Below, piece by piece: positions 1-5,251 of a DNA stretch of 6,953 bases. The DNA comes from Hyphomicrobiales bacterium (GTDB lineage: Bacteria > Pseudomonadota > Alphaproteobacteria > Rhizobiales > Xanthobacteraceae): the NCBI GenBank assembly GCA_026400425.1, contig JAPLPC010000021.1, positions 1 through 6,953 of the forward strand. The letters are read 5' to 3'. Every line of letters starts with the position of its first letter. Position 1 is the first letter of the stretch. Under the pieces are notes generated by a model. That model was not told the origin of the DNA. It did not search any database and saw only the letters and a list, made by a program, of their open reading frames with translations. The position numbers and the translations under genes are program-made.

Positions 1-338
1 ACGGCTTCGCCATCATCGCGCTGATCATCCTGCACAGCCGGCTGCCCGCCGGGCGGCGCACGCTGGTGCAGATTTTTCCGGGCATCATCTTCACGATGCT
101 GGCCTCGCTGGCATCGGGTATCGGCTTCGGTCTCTACCTCGCGCGCTTCGCCACCAATTACGTGACGATGTATGCGGGGCTGGCCTCGGTGATCATCGCG
201 CTGGTGTTCCTGTATTTCATCTCCGCGATCTTCGTGTTCGGCGGCTCGCTCAACGCTGCGATCATTCGCTCGAAGCTGCAGAACGGCGTTTCACAGCAAG
301 AAGCGCAGTCGCTAGCGCCCGTGGAGAAACCGGCTTGA
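1..338 (+). CDS. YihY/BrkB-family inner-membrane protein, C-terminal part (5' end outside window)
   Basis: The reading frame is open from base 3 to the TGA at 336-338, giving 111 C-terminal residues; the start lies upstream of the window. The sequence has hydrophobic helices typical of the YihY/BrkB family: an opening FAIIALIIL stretch, then a loop with basic residues (LPAGRRTL), then two more helices. The second of these ends in the family's C-terminal pattern, here YVTMYAGLASVIIALVF followed by FGGSLNAAI. Family members are polytopic inner-membrane proteins of about 280-330 residues. They were once misnamed ribonuclease BN, and their transport or other role is not settled. The last 25 or so residues are a hydrophilic tail (QQEAQSLAPVEKPA at the end). 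This tail is encoded by DNA that also encodes the C-terminus of the convergent kinase gene. Family assignment is firm; function is unknown. Confidence 0.85.
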   Translation, partial: GFAIIALIILHSRLPAGRRTLVQIFPGIIFTMLASLASGIGFGLYLARFATNYVTMYAGLASVIIALVFLYFISAIFVFGGSLNAAIIRSKLQNGVSQQEAQSLAPVEKPA

Positions 339-1551
339 CCAGGAACCGGTCGGCGCCGGCCTGAAGCGCCGCCGTCTCGTCCTCGTCGCGACCAGACACG
401 CCGATGATGGCGATGCGGCCGGGTTTGTGACCCAATGCGCGGATCTGCCGGATCGCCGCGATGCCGCTGATATCCGGCAGCACCATATCCATCAGAACCG
501 CATCGAAGTCACCGTTCGCGACACGCCCTGCGGCATCCTCGCCGCGGCCGACGAATTCGGTGTGATGGCCGAGCTCGGTGAGGATGGCATTCAGCACCAC
601 GCGGCCGAACGGATTGTCCTCGACGCTGAGAATGCGCAGCGCCTCGGCCGCAGCCGTGGCCTCCACCGATTGCGCCAGTTCGGCGATCTCGCCGCGCACC
701 GGATCCAGCGCCACCACCAGCGTGAAGGTGGTGCCACCGCCGCGACGCTGGCGGGCGACGATGTCGCCGCCCATTGCCTTGGCCAGTTGCCGCACTGAAA
801 ACAGGCCAAGCCCGGCGCCGCCGAAACGCGCTGCGATGGAGACATTGGCCTGCGAGAACGGCCGAAACAGCTTCTTGGTCTCGGCAAGCGTCAGCCCTAT
901 CCCCGAATCGGACACCGCGAAGGACACACCGACCTTGCCGGCGATCCGGACCGGGGCGACCTTCAGCGCGACATCGCCCTGCTCGGTGAATTTGACCGCG
1001 TTGTCGATCAGGTTCTCCAGCGCCGCGCGCAGCCGAACCGGATCTCCGAGGGCGAAGTTGGGCAGTTTGTCGGAAATCGAGACGGTGGCCTGCAGGCCAT
1101 TCGCCGTCGCGCGCCCGGCCAGCGAATCGCCGGCGGCGCGGATCAGGGTGCGCAGATCGAAAAAATCCTGCCGCAGGTCGAGCCCGGCACTTTGGTTTCG
1201 GGCGGCATCGACGAACAGCGTGGCGAGCCCGGCGAGATGTTCGGCACCGGTTTTGATGGTCTCGACCCAGCGGCGCTCGCGTTCGCCGAGTTCCGACGTC
1301 GCCAGCAGATCGCTGACGGCGAGAATGCCGGTGAGCGGGGTGCGGACTTCATGCGCGAACATCGCCAGCGCCTGTTCGACCATCGAGTCCGCGCGCATGG
1401 CGGCCGGGGCAATACGCGGCTTTCGCGCCACCGTCTTGGCAACGCGTTCCTTCACCGTCTTCGGCTTTGCGATTGTCGTGCTACGCTTCCGCGGCCTGCG
1501 CGGCGCGCGCGATGTCAGCGCCATTGGATGCCCACTCGTCTGCCGCACCAT
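262..1551 (-). CDS. Soluble hybrid histidine kinase (HisKA - HATPase - receiver)
   Basis: A 429-residue two-component hybrid kinase. Residues 1-50 are a basic Pro/Ala/Lys/Arg-rich tail with no membrane helix and no PAS, GAF or other sensor domain, so the protein should be cytoplasmic. The H-box AHEVRTPLTG puts the phosphorylated His at 67. The ATPase domain has the N-box (ENLIDNAVKFT, Asn180 and Asn184), G1 (DSGIGL, 215-220), an F-box (LFRPFSQ) and G2 (GGAGLGLF, 244-251). The receiver domain (about 306-422) has the acidic pair Glu311/Asp312, phospho-acceptor Asp355 in LMDMVLPD, Ser386 and Lys406 in LVKPV. All catalytic residues are present, so autophosphorylation and transfer to the fused receiver are expected. 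No output regulator gene is adjacent, so its partner is unknown. The start at 1551 has no clear ribosome binding site; Met10 (1524), preceded by GAGTGGG, is an equally good start. The gene lies 96 nt downstream of gluQ, so co-transcription is possible. Confidence 0.92.
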   Translation of the reverse strand: MVRQTSGHPMALTSRAPRRPRKRSTTIAKPKTVKERVAKTVARKPRIAPAAMRADSMVEQALAMFAHEVRTPLTGILAVSDLLATSELGERERRWVETIKTGAEHLAGLATLFVDAARNQSAGLDLRQDFFDLRTLIRAAGDSLAGRATANGLQATVSISDKLPNFALGDPVRLRAALENLIDNAVKFTEQGDVALKVAPVRIAGKVGVSFAVSDSGIGLTLAETKKLFRPFSQANVSIAARFGGAGLGLFSVRQLAKAMGGDIVARQRRGGGTTFTLVVALDPVRGEIAELAQSVEATAAAEALRILSVEDNPFGRVVLNAILTELGHHTEFVGRGEDAAGRVANGDFDAVLMDMVLPDISGIAAIRQIRALGHKPGRIAIIGVSGRDEDETAALQAGADRFLVKPVSPRALATALLAVKRRSAASSE

Positions 1552-1647
1552 GCCATGGCAGAGCGGGCAGAGTCACGCCGGCGGGCGCATCGAGATTGGG
1601 ATAACCTTACCCGTATCACTGCGGATCGCGATCTCTGCGGGGCAACG

Positions 1648-2532
1648 TCATGGCTGCTGCGGCAATCCGACCATTCGGCGGATATCCGAGGCCGTCGCAC
1701 CTTCTGCGCGCCATTCGCGAAGGCTCCTGGAGCCGATCGACTTCGACAGCTTGGCGCCGCTCTGATCGCGCAGCAGCGCGTGATGCCGGTAGACCGGCGC
1801 GGGCAGGCCGAGCAATTGCTGCAACAAGCGATGCACGCTGGTGGACCAGAACAGATCCTGGCCGCGAACCACATCGGTGACGCCCTGCAAGGCGTCGTCG
1901 ACGACGACGGACAGATGATAGCTGGTCGGCACTTCCTTGCGCGCCAGAATGACATCGCCCCAGGCCGCCGGCCGTGCCGCGACCTCAGCGGTCTCACCAT
2001 CCGGTCCTGCGCCGCGCTTCTGCCAGACCAATGGACCCGCCTGCGCAATGGCGGCTGCCATATCGAGCCGCAACGCCATCGGCGCGCCGGCCTCCTTCAG
2101 GTGGGCGACCTCGTCGGCGGTGAGAGATTTCGCCGTGCCGGGATACAGCGGCGCTCCATCGGGATCGCGCGGCCACGGGCCGTTCGCCTCGGCGGCGGCC
2201 ACCAGTTGTGCAATCTCGGTTCGGCTCTCGAAGCTCGGATACAGCAGGCCCATATGCGCCAGCCGATCGCAGGCGGCGCGATACGCATCGAGATGTTCGG
2301 ACTGCCGGCGCACCGGCGTTTCCCAGGCGATGCCGAGCCAGGCCAGATCGTCAAAAATCGCCGCCTCGAACTCCGGCCGGCAACGCGTTCCGTCGATATC
2401 CTCGATCCGCAGCAGACATCGCCCGCCGGACTGCCGCGCCAGATCGAAATTCAGCAGCGCCGAATAGGCATGGCCAAGATGCAGATGGCCATTCGGGCTG
2501 GGCGCAAAGCGGAAGGTGCGGGCCGGGCTCAT
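1648..2532 (-). CDS. gluQ: Glutamyl-Q tRNA(Asp) synthetase
   Basis: This 294-residue protein is a shortened glutamyl-tRNA synthetase that keeps the class I catalytic core and lacks the anticodon-binding half. Enzymes of this family activate glutamate without tRNA and attach it to the queuosine base at position 34 of tRNA(Asp). The N-terminus RFAPSPNGHLHLGHA carries the HIGH-type signature as HLGH (18-21). RIEDIDGTR (42-50) is the conserved segment after it, VVVDDALQGVTDVVRGQDL forms the active-site strand region, and KLSKS (261-265) is the KMSKS equivalent. The length fits the family. The zinc-site ligands known from E. coli YadB (Cys-x-Cys, Tyr, Cys) align here with Ser100, Glu102, Tyr130 and Ala134, so a YadB-type zinc site appears to be lost. 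The start at 2532 follows GGAAGAG closely. A terminator-like hairpin lies 55 nt upstream, so the gene probably has its own promoter. Confidence 0.93.
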   Translation of the reverse strand: MSPARTFRFAPSPNGHLHLGHAYSALLNFDLARQSGGRCLLRIEDIDGTRCRPEFEAAIFDDLAWLGIAWETPVRRQSEHLDAYRAACDRLAHMGLLYPSFESRTEIAQLVAAAEANGPWPRDPDGAPLYPGTAKSLTADEVAHLKEAGAPMALRLDMAAAIAQAGPLVWQKRGAGPDGETAEVAARPAAWGDVILARKEVPTSYHLSVVVDDALQGVTDVVRGQDLFWSTSVHRLLQQLLGLPAPVYRHHALLRDQSGAKLSKSIGSRSLREWRAEGATASDIRRMVGLPQQP

Positions 2533-2536
2533 GGCT

Positions 2537-2541
2537 CTTCC
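2537..2541 (-). promoter_or_regulatory. Ribosome binding site of gluQ
   Basis: On the minus strand GGAAG, within GGAAGAG, lies 4 nt before the ATG at 2532-2530. It supports this start, which also places the protein six residues before the conserved FRFAPSPNG segment, as is usual for the family. Confidence 0.6.
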
Positions 2542-2586
2542 ATATCACCATCATATCCGGGAGCACGAGAGAGGCTGTCTTATGCA

Positions 2587-2618
2587 AAACGGCAGGTATC
2601 CATCGATGCCTGCCGTTT
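2587..2618 (-). terminator. Hairpin after the L,D-transpeptidase gene, probable intrinsic terminator
   Basis: The arms 2587-2600 and 2605-2618 are complementary at 13 of 14 positions; the exception, T2597 with G2608, is a wobble pair on the + strand. The loop is four bases (CATC). The outer ten pairs, AAACGGCAGG with CCTGCCGTTT, are perfect. Read on the minus strand, the hairpin starts about 45 nt after the transpeptidase stop codon, and its 3' arm runs into TTTT, a short U-tract. That position fits the end of the transpeptidase transcript and insulation of gluQ, which begins 55 nt further on. The short U-tract leaves room for another role, such as a protective 3' end or attenuation ahead of gluQ. 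Confidence 0.55.
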
Positions 2619-2663
2619 GATTCCCGTTTGATTTCCTGTGACTTCCGAGGTCGCAGCTTTGGC

Positions 2664-3338
2664 TTACGAATCCGCCGCCCGGCCGCTCTGGATCACCACC
2701 ACGCGGCTGCCGGTTTTGACGCGGTTGTAGAGATCGACGATGTCCTGGTTCATCAGCCGGATGCAGCCGCTGGAAACGGCATGGCCGATGGTTTCAGGCT
2801 CCGTCGTGCCATGGATGCGGAACATGGTGTCGCGATCGCCCTGATACAGATACAGCGCGCGCGGCCCGAGCGGATTGTCGAGACCACCGACCATGCCGCC
2901 GGCGAGCGGGCGATAGCGCGCCGGCTCGCGGTTCATCATGTTCTCGGTCGGGCTCCAATGCGGCCATTCCGCCTTGCGCCTGATGGTGGCATTGCCCGCG
3001 AAAGCGAGCCCGGCCTTGCCGACGCCGATGCCATAGCGCATCGCCTTGCCGTCGCCCTCGACCAGATAGAGATGACGCGCGGCGGTATCGACGACGACGG
3101 TGCCGGCCGGCTCACGGGTGCGGTAATCGACGCGCTGGCGCAGCATCGCCGGATCGACGCCGGAAATATCGATGGCAGGCAGCGTGTGGGCGCCGTCGAT
3201 CAGTTCGGCATATTTCGCGGAGGAACCGCTCAAGTTCGCAGGCATCATGCCGCCACTGCCGGCACAACCCGCCAGCAGCGCTGGCAGAACGAGAAGCGCC
3301 AGCAGTCGTGGCCAGCGCGGCATTCCAAAACCCGTCAT
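2664..3338 (-). CDS. Lipoprotein L,D-transpeptidase (YkuD family)
   Basis: The 224-residue form starting at 3338 begins MTGFGMPRWPRLLALLVLP and continues to the lipobox LLAGC. This is a lipoprotein signal peptide with the acylated Cys at residue 25. Residue +2 is Ala, not Asp, so the mature protein is expected to go to the outer membrane. A YkuD catalytic domain follows from about residue 76 (VVVDTAARHLYLV). It ends with the signature His-Gly-Thr (His176) and HAVSSGCIRL, giving the nucleophile Cys192. Such enzymes make 3-3 peptidoglycan cross-links or attach outer-membrane proteins to peptidoglycan; which one applies here is not visible. The frame stays open upstream to 3536, but those 66 codons look noncoding and would bury the signal peptide. 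The ribosome binding site (CGGGAA, close to the start) is weak. The gene is divergent from the CDF gene across about 500 bp and is followed by a terminator-like hairpin. Confidence 0.88.
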   Translation of the reverse strand: MTGFGMPRWPRLLALLVLPALLAGCAGSGGMMPANLSGSSAKYAELIDGAHTLPAIDISGVDPAMLRQRVDYRTREPAGTVVVDTAARHLYLVEGDGKAMRYGIGVGKAGLAFAGNATIRRKAEWPHWSPTENMMNREPARYRPLAGGMVGGLDNPLGPRALYLYQGDRDTMFRIHGTTEPETIGHAVSSGCIRLMNQDIVDLYNRVKTGSRVVVIQSGRAADS

Positions 3339-3545
3339 TTCAATTCCCGACTTGATCCCCGCCCCATCAAGGCGACCTGCATCTCTTACAGGGCTCGCCC
3401 CCCAAAGCCGGCTCAACAGCGCGTCATCCGGGCGTGGAGCGGGCATCAGAGTGCATTTTGCAAGTCGCTGTGACGCGAGCGCCACAGCAACGGGAACTAT
3501 ACGTCCACCACAGGTTGTGATGCAGCGACGTGCCAACGCCGCTCA

Positions 3546-3600
3546 TTTCATGTGATTGGCGCCGCGGCTTCTTGCGAGCCGCGGCGCAGGTCACGTGGAA
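3546..3600 (+). repeat. Long hairpin, 24-position stem with 7-base loop
   Basis: The arms 3546-3569 and 3577-3600 pair at 23 of 24 positions on the + strand. The inner 11 pairs (GCGCCGCGGCT with AGCCGCGGCGC) are perfect. The outer part has 8 Watson-Crick pairs, 4 T-G wobbles and one G-A mismatch (3558/3588). The loop is TCTTGCG (3570-3576). In every wobble the T is in the left arm and the G in the right arm, so the stem is nearly complete in a + strand RNA but has four A-C mismatches in a minus-strand RNA. No T-tract follows on either strand, so it is not a standard intrinsic terminator. It lies about 240 bp upstream of the CDF start and 210 bp upstream of the transpeptidase start. It could be a leader structure, a small RNA or a REP-like palindromic element. 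Confidence 0.7.
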
Positions 3601-3669
3601 GCGCCGAACGGCCCCCTTCGAGCGAGCTTGCGACACGCCGACAGGTGGCGGCAGCCACGTTGATCGACG

Positions 3670-3773
3670 GGCGCGGGTTGCGCCATTGGCTGGTTCGACC
3701 ATCCAACTGCGCAACGGTTTTGCGCATCATATTGCGAGGCATTTGCAGCTACTTGTCGGCGACTTGCATCGCA
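3670..3773 (+). promoter_or_regulatory. Cluster of back-to-back inverted repeats upstream of the CDF gene
   Basis: Three dyads follow one another with single-base gaps. 3670-3684 is GGCGC, 5-base spacer, GCGCC. 3686-3706 is TTGGCTGGT, TCG, ACCATCCAA, with one mismatch in nine. 3708-3726 is TGCGCAA, 5-base spacer, TTGCGCA, perfect. A fourth, longer-range pairing joins 3733-3741 with 3765-3773 (TGCGAGGCA with TGCATCGCA, one mismatch). The cluster ends 63 nt before the CDF start codon. It could be tandem operator sites for a metal-responsive regulator or a folded 5' leader. Short dyads of this size are common in GC-rich DNA, so the case rests on their close packing and position. No named riboswitch or regulator box was recognised. 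Confidence 0.35.
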
Positions 3774-3836
3774 CTTCCGCACGGTCTAGAGCACCTTCGC
3801 TCCGCCGCGGCACCTCCATCAACACGAGACTTTCAG

Positions 3837-4724
3837 ATGACAAGCGTTCGCAATCTTGCGCAAGGCAGCATTGCTATTGGCTTGATCGTGCTCGGATTGA
3901 AGTACTGGGCCTACCATCTCACCGGCAGCGTGGCGCTGCTGTCGGATGCGATCGAAAGCATCGTCAATGTGGTGACGGCGCTCGTTGCCTTCATGGCGAT
4001 CAGCCTGAGTGCCAAGCCGGCCGACGACGAACATCCTTACGGCCATCACAAGGCCGAGTATTTTTCGGCGGTGATCGAGGGCGTGCTGATCGTGCTCGCG
4101 GCGTTGCTGATCTTGCGCGAAGCTTATTTGTCGTATCTCGCGCCGCGTCAGCTCGATACGCCATGGCTCGGGCTCGTGGTCAACGGCGCTGCCACAGCCA
4201 TCAATGCCGGATGGGCGTGGCTGCTGGTCAGCCGTGGCCGGGCCCGGCACTCGCCAGCGCTGGTCGCCGACGGACGCCATCTGTTCACCGACGTGGTGTC
4301 CTCGCTCGGGGTGCTGGCCGGCGTCGCGGTCGCTGCCCTGACGGGCATCGCCTTGCTGGATCCGATCATGGCCGCGCTGGTGGCGCTCAACATCCTGTGG
4401 GCCGGCTGGGTGCTGATGAAGCAATCGCTGAGCGGACTGATGGACGAAGCCATTGAGCCTGCGATGCTGGCGACCATCAAGCAGACCATTTCAGCGCAGG
4501 CGCTCGGTGCCATCGAGGCGCATGATCTGCGCACCCGGCGTGCCGGACGCATGACCTTCATCGACTTTCATCTCGTGGTCGCCGGCCACACCACCGTGAG
4601 TGCGGCGCATGAGATCTGCGACAATCTGGAGCGGGCGATCCGTGCCGAGATCGGCGAAGCGCTGATCACGATCCATGTGGAGCCGGACGACAAGGCCAAG
4701 CACTCCGGAATCGTAGTGCTGTGA
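3837..4724 (+). CDS. Cation diffusion facilitator (CDF) family transporter
   Basis: A 295-residue inner-membrane divalent-cation transporter, in this family normally a proton-coupled exporter working as a dimer. Six helices fit about 8-27, 30-53, 76-94, 112-132, 150-170 and 175-195. The CDF signatures are GSVALLSD in helix 2, HPYGHHKAE (66-74) in the loop, and HLFTD in helix 5 (His148-x3-Asp152). The C-terminal cytoplasmic domain (about 205-285) is complete: HDLRTRRAG, FIDFHLVV, AHEICDNLE and ITIHVEP with regulatory-type His residues. The usual helix-2 metal pair (His or Asp, x3, Asp) is Glu40-x3-Asn44 here, so metal choice cannot be transferred from YiiP or ZitB. The ATG at 3837 sits just before the first helix and has a weak CACGAG upstream; the frame is open to 3552, but that extension is unlike coding sequence. 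It leads the likely unit with the DUF2946-like and receptor genes. Confidence 0.9.
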   Translation: MTSVRNLAQGSIAIGLIVLGLKYWAYHLTGSVALLSDAIESIVNVVTALVAFMAISLSAKPADDEHPYGHHKAEYFSAVIEGVLIVLAALLILREAYLSYLAPRQLDTPWLGLVVNGAATAINAGWAWLLVSRGRARHSPALVADGRHLFTDVVSSLGVLAGVAVAALTGIALLDPIMAALVALNILWAGWVLMKQSLSGLMDEAIEPAMLATIKQTISAQALGAIEAHDLRTRRAGRMTFIDFHLVVAGHTTVSAAHEICDNLERAIRAEIGEALITIHVEPDDKAKHSGIVVL

Positions 4725-4788
4725 TCTTGTAGCGCCGCGATCGACGAACCGTCTTCCCCAGGTCCCTGCCGCATGCTAGTCACGCGCT

Positions 4789-4793
4789 GAGGA
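4789..4793 (+). promoter_or_regulatory. Ribosome binding site deciding the GTG start of the DUF2946-like gene
   Basis: GAGGA lies 8 nt before the GTG at 4802. This strong match to the Shine-Dalgarno sequence supports the non-ATG start, and it lets translation begin directly before the basic, then hydrophobic N-terminus of the product. Confidence 0.75.
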
Positions 4794-4801
4794 TCGCTCT
4801 C

Positions 4802-5182
4802 GTGACATATGGATCGCGCAAACGCTGGTTTGGCGCCGTGGCTTGTTTGGCCGCGGTCTATGCGCTCGCGCTCAATGTCGTGCTGTCCAGCCTGATCCTC
4901 GCATCGGTGTCGCCAGCGGCGCAGGCCGCGGGTTTCGAAATCTGTTTTACCCACCCTGATCTCGCCGCCTCGCCCGACGACAGCGGCAAGACCACCGCGC
5001 CCACGCTGCATTGCCCGCTCTGTGTCGGCACCCACGCGCCAGGCGCGCCGCCTGTGGTCGCGGCGTTCTCCATTTCGCGTATCGCCATCGCGATAACGCC
5101 GATCGTCACGCCCGATGATCGAATCGTCGCGGCACGTGCCACCTCCGACCACCGCGCCCGCGCACCACCGCAACTGAGCTGA
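4802..5182 (+). CDS. DUF2946-like small exported or membrane-anchored protein with HCPLC motif
   Basis: A 126-residue protein starting at GTG. Residues 1-9 are basic (MTYGSRKRW), and 10-42 are hydrophobic and end in SPAAQAAG, which reads as a signal peptide or signal anchor with possible cleavage near Ala42/Ala43. The exported part has Cys48, His51, a His-Cys-Pro-Leu-Cys motif (70-74) and His78. It then has a hydrophobic stretch (about 84-102) and a tail ending RARAPP near the terminus. The HCPLC motif and the Arg-Ala-Pro-Pro tail are the pattern I know from the DUF2946 family, whose biochemical role is not established. The paired Cys and His residues suggest binding of a thiophilic metal such as copper. 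The gene lies 77 nt after the CDF gene and 69 nt before a TonB-dependent receptor gene, which supports a job in metal handling. Family call is fairly sure; metal and role are inferred. Confidence 0.75.
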   Translation: MTYGSRKRWFGAVACLAAVYALALNVVLSSLILASVSPAAQAAGFEICFTHPDLAASPDDSGKTTAPTLHCPLCVGTHAPGAPPVVAAFSISRIAIAITPIVTPDDRIVAARATSDHRARAPPQLS

Positions 5183-5235
5183 CGTCACACGACGCCTTGC
5201 GCCGCGTTGTCACGCGAGCGCGCTCAGTTCAATCC

Positions 5236-5242
5236 GGTGGAG
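5236..5242 (+). promoter_or_regulatory. Ribosome binding site of the TonB-dependent receptor gene
   Basis: GGTGGAG lies 9 nt before the ATG at 5252. It favours this start over the second in-frame ATG at 5267 (Met6), which would shorten the basic region of the signal peptide only slightly. Confidence 0.65.
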
Positions 5243-5251
5243 TTTCACCTC

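Larger units (their letters stand above)
3339..3836. other. Divergent intergenic region of about 500 bp with several dyads, no convincing gene
   Basis: This stretch lies between the divergent starts of the L,D-transpeptidase and CDF transporter genes and should carry both promoters. Open frames cross it on both strands, including in-frame extensions of both flanking genes and a 96-codon minus-strand frame. Their products show no recognisable domain, and the two extensions would displace plausible N-termini. The region holds a long hairpin (3546-3600) and a cluster of shorter dyads (3670-3773), listed separately. On the minus strand TATAGT (3501-3496) resembles a -10 box for the transpeptidase gene, but no good -35 box sits at 16-18 bases. 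No convincing sigma-70 promoter for the CDF gene was found; TTGCAT and TAGAGC 17 bases apart (3765-3793) is the closest. No tRNA or known riboswitch motif was recognised. Confidence 0.6.

Noticed and set aside
1552..1647. Possible separate promoter or small gene between gluQ and the kinase gene
   Set aside because: No pair of -35 and -10 boxes with acceptable spacing and no short frame with a ribosome binding site could be supported in these 96 bases.
1893..1906. Perfect 14-base palindrome CGTCGTCGACGACG inside gluQ
   Set aside because: It is the codon-level result of encoding the conserved Val-Val-Asp-Asp segment in GC-rich DNA.
578..3473. Long rightward open frames antisense to the kinase, gluQ and transpeptidase genes (578-1765, 1192-2631, 2208-3473)
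   Set aside because: They mirror strong genes on the opposite strand and give Arg/Ala/Ser-rich products without domains, as expected from GC-rich codon bias.
3521..3535. Sigma-54-like site on the minus strand (TGGCACG, then TGCA) upstream of the transpeptidase gene
   Set aside because: The spacing between the GG and GC elements is one base short and the second T of TTGC is missing; sigma-54 spacing is strict.
3424..3714. 96-codon minus-strand frame in the divergent intergenic region
   Set aside because: No recognisable domain, no clear ribosome binding site, and the composition resembles its shadow frames; the region is better explained as regulatory.
3552..3836. In-frame N-terminal extension of the CDF protein by 95 codons from a GTG
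   Set aside because: The extension has no family counterpart, and the ATG at 3837 places the first membrane helix normally.
3670..3836. A NiCo or yybP-ykoY (manganese) riboswitch before the CDF gene
   Set aside because: The dyads invite this idea, but I see neither the conserved loop sequences of the manganese class nor an enclosing stem with a four-way junction as in the NiCo class.
4568..5188. 206-codon minus-strand frame across the CDF end and the DUF2946-like gene
   Set aside because: Antisense to two well-supported genes, Arg/Gly-rich with no domain or membrane pattern.
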